A DNA stretch of 52,297 bases, from contig CAMDDG010000014.1 of NCBI GenBank assembly GCA_945890895.1, positions 1-52,297 on the forward strand, read 5' to 3'. The notes under the pieces are model-generated. The model was not told where the DNA came from. It worked only from the letters and a program-made list of their open reading frames with translations, and made no database searches. Shown in pieces: positions 33,079-41,107 of this stretch; position 1 is the stretch's first letter; each line of letters begins with the position of its first letter. The DNA comes from Chitinophaga pinensis (GTDB lineage: Bacteria > Bacteroidota > Bacteroidia > NS11-12g > UBA955). A program made the translations under genes and the position numbers.

Positions 33079-34332
33079 TTGAATAGAGAGAATAAACTTC
33101 TAATGATAATAATGGTCGTAGCGTTTATCGCTTGGCCATTATTGGGTTTAATTTTGGCAATTGCCAACGTTCGACTAAATTATGCTCGTTGGATTTTAAT
33201 AGCTTTCTGTGGATACTATGGATTAACCATGGTTTTTGAAAATGAAACCCTTGATTCTTATACGCATGCCGAGCGGTTTATTCAAGAGTCTGATATGTCA
33301 TTTTCAGAATATCTCAATAGATTAGGTGAGATTTTTTCCCTTCAAAGTAAAGATTTGGATATATATGTGGTCACAAGTAGCTTTATTGTTTCTATTGTAA
33401 GCTCGAGGCCCGAATTTTACTATTTCTTACACGCAATTGTATTTGGATTCTTTTATATTTCTACCCTTTACACATTGTTAGATGAACGTAAGAATTATAC
33501 TATAAAGAATGAATTATTTTTTATACTTTTTGTAATTGCATTGGCTGCTTTGGTTCCCATTTCGCAGGTGAATTCAATTCGACAATGGACCGCTGCTTGG
33601 ATTTTTACATACGGAATAGTGAATTATATAAGGAATAAACCTAACTATCTTTTTGTTGCGGCATCTAGTGTTTTAGTGCATTTTATGTTCGCATTGCCTG
33701 TTTCCATACTGTTTCTATATTCCGCATTGGGGAGAAAGAATAACTTATATTGGATGATGTTAGCTGCTGCTTTTGTATTAAGCAATGCAGTGGGTTTGTT
33801 TTTAGATAGCTTTGGCAATCTAGAACAAGAGGGTGTAACGAATAAAATTAAAGGATATTCAAATGAGAATTGGCTAGAAGCTCGTGAAACTAGCAGAGAA
33901 TCGGTACGATGGTTTGTGAAATATAAAGATGATTTAATCAACTATTCATTGAATTTATTAATAATTCGATTTATCACACTCAAGAAAAAATTGAATGTGG
34001 ATGTCATTCAAGAGAAACTATATTCGTTGCTAATTCTATTTTCTTCGTTTACAGTATTAGTTTGGGATGTTGAAGCGTTGGGAAATAGGATGAGAATTTC
34101 ATTCTGGTTACTTTGTTTTTATTTCTTTGCACGCTTATACCTGTTAAATAATTTTAAATTTAAGTATAATGCAGTGGCAGCATTGCCTCTCGGAGCAATG
34201 GTTTTATGGATGTTGGTAGATTTTAGAACGGCTTCTACTTGGACATCCGATATAACTTTTTTTGGAAACATATTTTATCTGATTCTTTTTCCAGATGAAA
34301 AAACAGCTTTATTTGATTTGATTTTTAAATAA
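33079..34332 (+). CDS. EpsG/Wzy-like polysaccharide polymerase, membrane protein
   Basis: This 417-residue protein has about 10 membrane helices, e.g. LLMIIMVVAFIAWPLLGLIL, FFILFVIALAALVPI, ILFLYSAL and FWLLCFYFFARLYLL. Between helices lie ISQVNSIRQWTAAWIF (arginine-containing loop common to EpsG) and a large periplasmic loop at about 245-285. EpsG/Wzy proteins polymerise lipid-linked repeat units at the periplasmic face. It is the only polymerase candidate in the cluster. The start is TTG at 33079; an ATG at residue 9 is an alternative. Wzy proteins share little sequence, so the call rests on topology, a few EpsG-like residues and context. Confidence 0.75.
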   Translation: MNRENKLLMIIMVVAFIAWPLLGLILAIANVRLNYARWILIAFCGYYGLTMVFENETLDSYTHAERFIQESDMSFSEYLNRLGEIFSLQSKDLDIYVVTSSFIVSIVSSRPEFYYFLHAIVFGFFYISTLYTLLDERKNYTIKNELFFILFVIALAALVPISQVNSIRQWTAAWIFTYGIVNYIRNKPNYLFVAASSVLVHFMFALPVSILFLYSALGRKNNLYWMMLAAAFVLSNAVGLFLDSFGNLEQEGVTNKIKGYSNENWLEARETSRESVRWFVKYKDDLINYSLNLLIIRFITLKKKLNVDVIQEKLYSLLILFSSFTVLVWDVEALGNRMRISFWLLCFYFFARLYLLNNFKFKYNAVAALPLGAMVLWMLVDFRTASTWTSDITFFGNIFYLILFPDEKTALFDLIFK

Positions 34333-34366
34333 ATCAAAGATCCCCATTTTTTTAAGATTTTTTAAG

Positions 34367-35080
34367 ATGAATATTTACAAACTTAGAATTTTTGTATTCA
34401 ACCTATTTAAGAGTATAATAGGCAAAAAGGCATCCATGAAAATGCTTTTTAAACTGAAACAAGCTAAATTGGAAAAATCCGATATTATCTATATCCATAT
34501 ACCTAAAGCTGGAGGAACTTCAATTGCTCATACCTTGTATGGTGAACGTATTGGTCATTTTTCCATAGCTAATTTCATTGATTTTTGGGGATGGGAGAAT
34601 GTTCAGAAAAGAACTGTTTTTGCAGTGGTTAGAAATCCATATGAACGGTTATATTCGGCATATAATTTTGTAAAATCCGGTGGCACTAAAGATGGATCGG
34701 TTTCGAATTTAAGTTTATATAAAGGATCCCAATTTAAAAATTTCAATACGTTTGTTCAAGAGTGGCTTGTAAAACAAGATCTTTTGAAACTCGATGTACT
34801 ATTTAGACCTCAAACTTTTTTTACAGATTTACCTCCGAATAAAATGCTTAATATTCATTTTTTTAAACTTGAGGATTTAGGTAAAACCGAAGAATTTTTA
34901 TCCCAATTATTAAGTAAAGAAGTGAAAATAGGAAAGAAAAATCAAAATTTAGAATCGAAAAAATCTAAACTATATTCAATTATAGACGAAAAAAGTATTC
35001 AAATAATAAATCAATTATATAATCAAGATTTCATTGAGTTTGATTACGAAAAATTAGAAATTCTATCGGCGAATAATTAG
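34367..35080 (+). CDS. Carbohydrate sulfotransferase-type protein (copy 3 of 3)
   Basis: The PAPS 5' loop is YIHIPKAGGTSIAHTLYG (about residues 42-59) and the 3' phosphate motif is FAVVRNPYERLYSAYNFVK (about 85-103), both canonical for the sulfotransferase-2 family. Total 237 residues. It is related in layout to copy 2 but clearly a different protein. It lies between the polymerase and a GT4 transferase. With copies 1 and 2 it suggests up to three sulfated positions or sugars per repeat unit. Confidence 0.87.
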   Translation: MNIYKLRIFVFNLFKSIIGKKASMKMLFKLKQAKLEKSDIIYIHIPKAGGTSIAHTLYGERIGHFSIANFIDFWGWENVQKRTVFAVVRNPYERLYSAYNFVKSGGTKDGSVSNLSLYKGSQFKNFNTFVQEWLVKQDLLKLDVLFRPQTFFTDLPPNKMLNIHFFKLEDLGKTEEFLSQLLSKEVKIGKKNQNLESKKSKLYSIIDEKSIQIINQLYNQDFIEFDYEKLEILSANN

Positions 35081-35082
35081 CA

Positions 35083-36207
35083 ATGAAAAAGTCAATCTTA
35101 TATGTAGCTACCAGTGATATTCACATAGCTACATTCCATCTACCATATATTAAATGGTTAAGTGAGCAGGGGTACGCAGTTGATTTAGCTGTAGAAATTA
35201 GAAATCCAGAAATTCAATTTGAAAACGTAAGAAAAGTATACAATATACAATTTCCAAGAGCCATATTTAATGCAAATTTATATTCATCATATAAAGAATT
35301 AAAATCAATTATTGATCTAGGTAATTATAAATTAGTTCACTGCCATACTCCTGTTCCTAGTTTATTAACTCGATTAGCATCTAGAGCTGCTAGAAAGTTG
35401 GGAACAACCGTTTTGTATACCGCTCACGGTTTTCATTTTTATAAAGGTGCACCATTCATGAGATGGGCAATTTATTATACCGCCGAAAAATGGTTGAGCA
35501 AATTTACAGATGGTATCATAACTATTAATGCTGAAGACTTTAATTATGTGAAAAGTTGGGGGGCATGTGATTCGTATTATATTAAAGGAATAGGTGTTGA
35601 TTCTCAGCGTTTTATACAAGTTGATCAGATTGAAAAGAATAATTTAAGAGATGAATTAGGATATAATCAACATGATTTTATTCTACTCTATATTGCGGAA
35701 TTTATTGATCGGAAGAATCATAAATTTATCATTGAGGCATTACCAAATTTAGTTAGAAAAATTCCCAATCTTAAATTATTATTAGCAGGAAAAGGCGTTT
35801 TGGTAGATCAAATTAAGAATCAAGTTACTGAGTTGAAATTGGATGAATTTGTAGACTTTTTGGGCTTCAGAAAAGATGTTCACCGATTCTCATTAATTAG
35901 TGACATAGGTGTTTCTGCTTCAAAACATGAAGGCTTGGGTTTAGGGTTGGCTGAACAAATGATGTGTGGCGTTCCTATAGTTGCAACTATGGATAGAGGT
36001 CATAAAGAAATGGTAATTTCTGGTGAAAATGGTTATCTATTTGAACAGGGAAATCATGATGAATTCGTGAAACATGTGTTAGAACTTTATCAAAATGCTG
36101 AAAAACGAAATACCTTTTCTATTAATGCTATTAAATCATCTCAGCAATTTGATATTAAGAATAGCTTAGCATCGATGGTAAATATATATAATAAATACCT
36201 TGATTAA
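35083..36207 (+). CDS. GT4-family glycosyltransferase (EpsD/CapJ-like)
   Basis: A GT-B transferase of 374 residues. The N-terminus SILYVATSDIHIATFHLPYIKWL and VHCHTPVPSLLTRLASRAAR are typical of EpsD-type GT4 enzymes, and YTAHGFHFYKGAP is a further signature. The donor half has LLYIAEFIDRKNH, LLLAGKG and SKHEGLGLGLAEQM, with the E-x7-E pair for nucleotide-sugar binding. It starts 2 bp after the sulfotransferase stop. Sugar specificity is unknown, though this subgroup often transfers N-acetylhexosamine or galactose-type sugars. Confidence 0.9.
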   Translation: MKKSILYVATSDIHIATFHLPYIKWLSEQGYAVDLAVEIRNPEIQFENVRKVYNIQFPRAIFNANLYSSYKELKSIIDLGNYKLVHCHTPVPSLLTRLASRAARKLGTTVLYTAHGFHFYKGAPFMRWAIYYTAEKWLSKFTDGIITINAEDFNYVKSWGACDSYYIKGIGVDSQRFIQVDQIEKNNLRDELGYNQHDFILLYIAEFIDRKNHKFIIEALPNLVRKIPNLKLLLAGKGVLVDQIKNQVTELKLDEFVDFLGFRKDVHRFSLISDIGVSASKHEGLGLGLAEQMMCGVPIVATMDRGHKEMVISGENGYLFEQGNHDEFVKHVLELYQNAEKRNTFSINAIKSSQQFDIKNSLASMVNIYNKYLD

Positions 36208-36215
36208 TTTGAATT

Positions 36216-37334
36216 ATGTTTGAAAAGATAAAGAATCATTTAAAAAATATACCGGGTTGGAAAAGCAAAACGAGATATGTTGTTTTTTCAGTTGATGACT
36301 ATGGAAACGTGGGAGTTTCAAATGTTAATGCATTAAAAGAACTTGAACAAAAAGGCATTCTAAAATCAGGTCGATTTAATCAATTCGACGCGTTGGATAC
36401 CAACAATGATTTGAATGCACTATATGAAGTTTTATCCTCGGTAAAAGACTCCGTAGGAAATAGTGCTATTTTTACTACGTATGCCGTTCCTGAAAATATA
36501 AACTTCAAGAAAACGTTAGAAAACAATAAGTTAGTTACAGATAAACTTGATCAAACCTACGATTTTTATGAATCGATAAATGAAGGGGTTTTTAAAGGAG
36601 CCTTTGAATTGGTATTAGAAGGAATTGATAAAAAGTTAATGAAACCTCAATTTCATGGAAAAGAACATTTAAATAGTTTTATGTTTAACCAATTAATGAG
36701 TAATGGGAATAAACAACTGCAAATGAACTTACAACTCAATTCAATTTCGGATGTTGAACGACCCTCTAATTTTAAATACTCAAATTTAAAAGCGACCTAT
36801 TCATTTGAAAGTGAATCTCATGTTGATTATCATATGCAAAATTTATCGGAAGGATTAATTTCCTTTAAGGATGTTTATGGATATGAATCATTAACTTTCG
36901 CGCCTCCAGCTTTTCAATTACATCCTAAATTATTTAAGTTTTTAGAGGAGAAGAATGTAATCGGAATTGATAAAGGCAGGTCTGAGATGAGACATTTAGG
37001 TGATGGTAAATTCATTAAAGAGAAAAACATACTCGGAGAGATAGTGGATTCAGGTCATTATTCAATTGTTCGAAATTGTATGTTTGAACCCAATAGCCGT
37101 AAATTGGACTGGGTGAAATTTACAATGGATCAAATTGAGGCTGCTTTTTTTTGGGGCAAACCGGCTATAATTAGTTCGCATAGAGTAAATTTTTGTGGGT
37201 TGTTAGATGAAAACAATCGTTCTCAAGGTCTCAAAGATTTAAAGAATTTATTAAAGGCCATCGTGAATAAGTGGCCCGATGTACAATTCATCACAGCCGA
37301 TGAATTGGTGTTAAAAATGCAGAATAAAAATTGA
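36216..37334 (+). CDS. Predicted NodB-like deacetylase family protein, cytoplasmic (copy 2)
   Basis: Paralogue of the protein at 20573, with matching landmarks: VDDYG with Asp27-Asp28, PQFHGKEHL with His147/His151, a Pro loop FAPPAFQL (about 228-235), RNCMFEP and AIISSHRVNF with His322. Shared segments such as FWGKPA, R.NF.G and NR...L..L suggest a gene pair from one ancestral gene, but identity is low, so they probably act on different substrates. No signal peptide. It is followed by an ATP-grasp gene (start 3 bp after the stop), so the two probably act together. Confidence 0.62.
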   Translation: MFEKIKNHLKNIPGWKSKTRYVVFSVDDYGNVGVSNVNALKELEQKGILKSGRFNQFDALDTNNDLNALYEVLSSVKDSVGNSAIFTTYAVPENINFKKTLENNKLVTDKLDQTYDFYESINEGVFKGAFELVLEGIDKKLMKPQFHGKEHLNSFMFNQLMSNGNKQLQMNLQLNSISDVERPSNFKYSNLKATYSFESESHVDYHMQNLSEGLISFKDVYGYESLTFAPPAFQLHPKLFKFLEEKNVIGIDKGRSEMRHLGDGKFIKEKNILGEIVDSGHYSIVRNCMFEPNSRKLDWVKFTMDQIEAAFFWGKPAIISSHRVNFCGLLDENNRSQGLKDLKNLLKAIVNKWPDVQFITADELVLKMQNKN

Positions 37335-37336
37335 GT

Positions 37337-38350
37337 ATGAAAATAATTCAGAGAACCAAGTATTTAGTTTATTACTTAAGAGAATTAGACTGGAATCAAT
37401 TCAATCGATTCATGAAATTTGCATGCAATCAAACGGGTAAATCCAAATTTGCTTTGTGGATTGATGCAATATTATCTGTTTATAAATACAATATAGGTCT
37501 TGCCGATTATTTTATTTTTAAGTTTTATGAGAAGTTGCATGCAGAAAGAGATACCTGGGTGGGTACTGGATTCAAGTACGAGTTTGATTTAATAATGAAT
37601 CCAATTGAGAGTAGAAAAGTTCTTCAAGATAAAAAAGAATTCAACAAAGTATATGAATCATTTCTTTTACATCACGATTGCGATATCAAAATGGTATCAC
37701 CTGAAAGTGAAGTTGTAAATTCAATTTTTGGTAGTGATTCTGGAAAAATTGTTCTAAAAAATTCATTGGGCCAATGCGGTAAGGAAGTGGAAATTCGAAA
37801 TTCATCTGAAATTCCTGTAGAGCAATTACAAGAATATATGGCCGTAAATAACTTTGATATCCTCGAAACCTACATTGATCAACATGATGATTTAAAACGG
37901 CTTTCACCATCCGGATTGAATACCATTCGCGTGATTACCATGGTGAATAAAGATAAAAGTGTAGATATTTTAGGTGTGCGCTTGAGAATTAGTGTTAATA
38001 GTCCGGTGGATAATCTAGCTTCTGGTAATATTGCCTGTTTCGTTAATAAAGAAACAGGAATTGTAGAAGGGAATGGATTTTATAGTGATATTACTAAAGA
38101 GTCGGTATCTATTCACCCAATTACCAATGAAAAATTGTTGGGTTTTCAAATTCCGATGTTTGACATGGTTAAAAAGAAAGCTATCGAATTAGCATTATTC
38201 AAACCCGAAAATAGGTGTGTTGGCTGGGATATAGCAGTTACCAATTCGGGTGTAGACGTGTTAGAAGGAAATCATAACTGGTGCAAAATATTATGGCAAA
38301 TTCCAGTTGATAAAGGTCTAAAATCGGAATTATTAAAATATCTGGGTTAA
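37337..38350 (+). CDS. Sugar-transfer-associated ATP-grasp protein
   Basis: The 337-residue protein fits the ATP-grasp family often found in polysaccharide loci (sugar-transfer associated). VLKNSLGQCGKEVEI is the ATP-grasp lysine/glycine loop, NTIRVITMVNKDKSV carries the Arg-containing beta-strand, and WDIAVTNSGVDVLEGNHNW near the C-terminus holds the E-x-N metal-binding pair. ATP-grasp enzymes join a carboxylate to an amine or other nucleophile through acyl-phosphate. A uronic acid and a deacetylase are predicted from the same cluster, so amidation or peptide-like substitution of the sugar is plausible; that is inference. The start ATG at 37337 is preferred to TTG at 37331. Confidence 0.8.
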   Translation: MKIIQRTKYLVYYLRELDWNQFNRFMKFACNQTGKSKFALWIDAILSVYKYNIGLADYFIFKFYEKLHAERDTWVGTGFKYEFDLIMNPIESRKVLQDKKEFNKVYESFLLHHDCDIKMVSPESEVVNSIFGSDSGKIVLKNSLGQCGKEVEIRNSSEIPVEQLQEYMAVNNFDILETYIDQHDDLKRLSPSGLNTIRVITMVNKDKSVDILGVRLRISVNSPVDNLASGNIACFVNKETGIVEGNGFYSDITKESVSIHPITNEKLLGFQIPMFDMVKKKAIELALFKPENRCVGWDIAVTNSGVDVLEGNHNWCKILWQIPVDKGLKSELLKYLG

Positions 38351-38352
38351 TA

Positions 38353-40371
38353 ATGAAAGCTTCACTTTCTACTCTTATTTGGGTTTTTGTGGTCTTTTTG
38401 GGGACGTCAACAACCAAAATAAATCAAGGTAAAGAGGGAGGAATTCAAGTTAAAAACAAATCGCATCAAGTAAATTCTAAAAAGTATATAATTGTTGTTC
38501 GGAAGAATTGTCCTAAGAGAACATTAGAAGCTGTAACAGATTTTCAAAATTATATCGTAAAAATTACAGGTGAATTTCCGCAAATAGTCAATGACAAACC
38601 GAGTGGTAAATTTAAGACCATTTTTTGGATTGGTTCGCATGAACAACTATCAAAAGTGTTTCCCAGAAAAAAGTTCAATTTAAGTCAAGAAGAAATACTT
38701 TTGATGTCAGATGGATTGAATGTTCTAATACTGGGTGAGGACAAAGATGAATTGGGTACAGGCTCAGCTACCATTAGAAATAGGCAGTTGGATGATTTAC
38801 AATATTCCTATGGAACCATAAACGCCATATACACATTCTTATATGATAAATTGAAAGTCCGTTGGTTTTGGCCGGATGAATTGGGAGAAGATGTTATACG
38901 TATGGATGAATTGAATTTTAGTCCATTTGAGTATCGATTTGAACCCCCATTTAAAGCAAGGTCTGGATTATTTTATCTTTCCGGTTTAGGGCGTAACTAT
39001 CCTGAGAGTAATTTAGATCAATGGTGCAAAAGGAGCCGTTTGTTTTATAGTTCTGAGTATTTTGATCCAGGACATGGTTTTTCACACTGGTGGGAAACCT
39101 ATTCCGAAACGCGTCCGAATTTATTTGCTCTCACGGAAAAAGGGAATAGAAAGCCTATTGGAAGTGGTAATACCGCGAAATTGTGTATTTCAAATCCAGA
39201 AATACCGAGTTTGTGGATGAAGGACGTGCAAAGATTAACATTGACAAATCCGTTCGTAACCAACTTCAATGGGAACGAAAATGACGGCTTTATTTATGGA
39301 TGGTGTCATTGTGATGACTGCCGTAAAATTGATGCCACACAACGAGATTTAGAACTAAAGAGACTATCTGATAGACATGTATACCTAGTAAATCAGTTTG
39401 CTCAGGAATTGCGAAAAAAATATCCTCAAAATAAGAATTTTCATGTTCTGTATTTTGATTACGGTTATGATCGCCCCTTGCCCAAAAAGTATATTTTAGA
39501 CTCCTCAATTTGGACAGTTTCGGTTTCTAATTTTCATTTAAATCGCATGAATGATTTAAGTGTTAAACAACCATCTGTTGAAGAATATCTTGGTTGGTCA
39601 AAGATTTCAAGTGCCATATATTGGAGACCTAATTTAGGAAACCCAGTTGGATTGCAATGGGGCTTGCCAGATATTGCAATGTCTGAAGCATTTGAAGATT
39701 TTGCTTTTGTTGCTAAAAATAAGTGTAGAGGTGTCAGTTTTGATGGTTTTCCCAATCATTGGTCAACACAAGGTCCACATTATTATGTTGTTGCTCAATT
39801 AGCATGGAATCCGTATGCACAAAAGGATGAATTGTTAAATGATTATTACACTCGTTGTTATGGGCCAGCAAGCTCGGAAATGAGGGAATATTGGGAATTA
39901 CTCGAATCTACAAGAGCTCTACACCTGAAAAAATATGGCCCTAAGGCAGGGAGATTCAGCATTGGCGAAACTTATACAACCGAAGTATTTCAACAGCTCT
40001 ATATTTTACTAGATAAAGCAAAAAAACGCACCAAAGGCACGTCGTTACTGAAGTACAATAAGCGAATTAAATTTGTTGAATCAGGAATGCGATTCACCTA
40101 TTTAATGGTAACTATCCGCAGAGAAATGGAAACTTACGAGAAAACTAAAAGTAGAGAAAGTTATCAAAAAATAAAATCTAATTGGGAAGAAATAATCAAA
40201 TTGAAAAGACAAATGAATCCCCTTGCCATAAATTTTAACTTTGTAAAACCGTGGGTACCGGAAGCAAAAAGTGAGTATAAAAGAAGGATGAAAGGAATGG
40301 TTGCAGAATTACCGGTTTCTGTGAAAGAGCGAATCGAATTGGATATGGAAGCACCGAATGATCAAGAGTAG
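38353..40371 (+). CDS. Secreted DUF4838-type protein, possible glycoside hydrolase
   Basis: A 672-residue protein with an N-terminal hydrophobic signal (STLIWVFVVFLGTSTT). An alpha-glucuronidase/GH20-like N-terminal domain (about 40-190, AVTDFQNYIVKITGEFPQIV and DKLKVRWFWPDELGED) is followed by a domain with the DUF4838 signature YGWCHCDDCRKID (about 315-327). A helical C-terminal region follows. DUF4838 proteins are often annotated as putative glycosidases but the catalytic residues are not established. Presence inside a biosynthetic operon suggests trimming, release or quality control of the polysaccharide in the periplasm. No T9SS domain and no lipobox were seen. Confidence 0.7.
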   Translation: MKASLSTLIWVFVVFLGTSTTKINQGKEGGIQVKNKSHQVNSKKYIIVVRKNCPKRTLEAVTDFQNYIVKITGEFPQIVNDKPSGKFKTIFWIGSHEQLSKVFPRKKFNLSQEEILLMSDGLNVLILGEDKDELGTGSATIRNRQLDDLQYSYGTINAIYTFLYDKLKVRWFWPDELGEDVIRMDELNFSPFEYRFEPPFKARSGLFYLSGLGRNYPESNLDQWCKRSRLFYSSEYFDPGHGFSHWWETYSETRPNLFALTEKGNRKPIGSGNTAKLCISNPEIPSLWMKDVQRLTLTNPFVTNFNGNENDGFIYGWCHCDDCRKIDATQRDLELKRLSDRHVYLVNQFAQELRKKYPQNKNFHVLYFDYGYDRPLPKKYILDSSIWTVSVSNFHLNRMNDLSVKQPSVEEYLGWSKISSAIYWRPNLGNPVGLQWGLPDIAMSEAFEDFAFVAKNKCRGVSFDGFPNHWSTQGPHYYVVAQLAWNPYAQKDELLNDYYTRCYGPASSEMREYWELLESTRALHLKKYGPKAGRFSIGETYTTEVFQQLYILLDKAKKRTKGTSLLKYNKRIKFVESGMRFTYLMVTIRREMETYEKTKSRESYQKIKSNWEEIIKLKRQMNPLAINFNFVKPWVPEAKSEYKRRMKGMVAELPVSVKERIELDMEAPNDQE

Positions 40372-40383
40372 TAAAGTGTTACA

Positions 40384-41016
40384 ATGACGCAAAAAACGAT
40401 TTATATTGTAGGAGCTGGTAGTGTTGGAGGACATATTGCTAGCAACAAAGAATTATATAATTTACAAAGTTTTGAAATTGCATTTGTTGATGATGACCCC
40501 AAAAAATGGAATACAATTTTTTGTAATTATCCCGTAATCGGCCCGATAAACAAATTACTTGAAGTAGAAATTTCAACATCCGTTATAATAGGAATAGCTT
40601 TTCCACGGATTAAATTTGAAATCATTCAAAGTTTAAGACAGAATTCTAACCTAATTTTTCCTTCGTTGGTGTCTAACAGAAGTTGGATATCTAGTGAGGT
40701 TCGAATAGGTGAAGGAGTTATCATCTACCCAGGTGTGTCTATTAATTATGGTTCAAGAATAAAGGATTTTGTAGTAATAAATATGAATTGTTCTTTAGGA
40801 CATCATGTTGAAATAGGTGAATATGGTAGTTTATCACCTGGTGTAAATTTAGGCGGGCATACTGTTGTTGGAGATTTAACTCTACTGGGGATTGGATGTT
40901 GTACACTTCAGGGAATCATTATCGGACGGGAGTCCATTATTGGCGGGCAATGCATGGTCACTAAGAATGTAGATGATAATTTAACGATGGTTGGTGTTCC
41001 GGCAAGGGTGATTTAG
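40384..41016 (+). CDS. NeuD/PglD-like sugar O/N-acyltransferase
   Basis: A left-handed beta-helix acetyltransferase of 210 residues. The N-terminal Rossmann-like domain starts with IYIVGAGSVGGHIASNKEL and FVDDDPKKW, as in NeuD and PglD. The C-terminal half has hexapeptide repeats: VRIGEGVIIYPGVSINYGS, CSLGHHVEIGEYGSLSPG and MVTKNVDDNLTMVGVPARVI. The catalytic histidine is likely in LGHHVEIG. It would acetylate an amino sugar, perhaps the product of the DegT aminotransferase at 22823 or a ulosonic acid. It is last in the operon, before the bidirectional terminator. Confidence 0.88.
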   Translation: MTQKTIYIVGAGSVGGHIASNKELYNLQSFEIAFVDDDPKKWNTIFCNYPVIGPINKLLEVEISTSVIIGIAFPRIKFEIIQSLRQNSNLIFPSLVSNRSWISSEVRIGEGVIIYPGVSINYGSRIKDFVVINMNCSLGHHVEIGEYGSLSPGVNLGGHTVVGDLTLLGIGCCTLQGIIIGRESIIGGQCMVTKNVDDNLTMVGVPARVI

Positions 41017-41043
41017 GAAGTTTAACAAGTATAAAATTATTTC

Positions 41044-41083
41044 ATTAATAAAAAAAGCGCCTTATGGCGCTTTTTTTATTAAT
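41044..41083. terminator. Bidirectional terminator between polysaccharide operon and the T9SS/TBDR operon
   Basis: Arms ATTAATAAAAAAAGCGCC (41044-41061) and GGCGCTTTTTTTATTAAT (41066-41083) pair perfectly over loop TTAT. The A/T runs flank a GC core on both sides, so it can terminate transcription from either direction. It lies 27 bp after the plus-strand stop and 24 bp after the minus-strand stop. Confidence 0.9.
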
Positions 41084-41107
41084 CATTTTACCAAACTATA
41101 AACCCAT

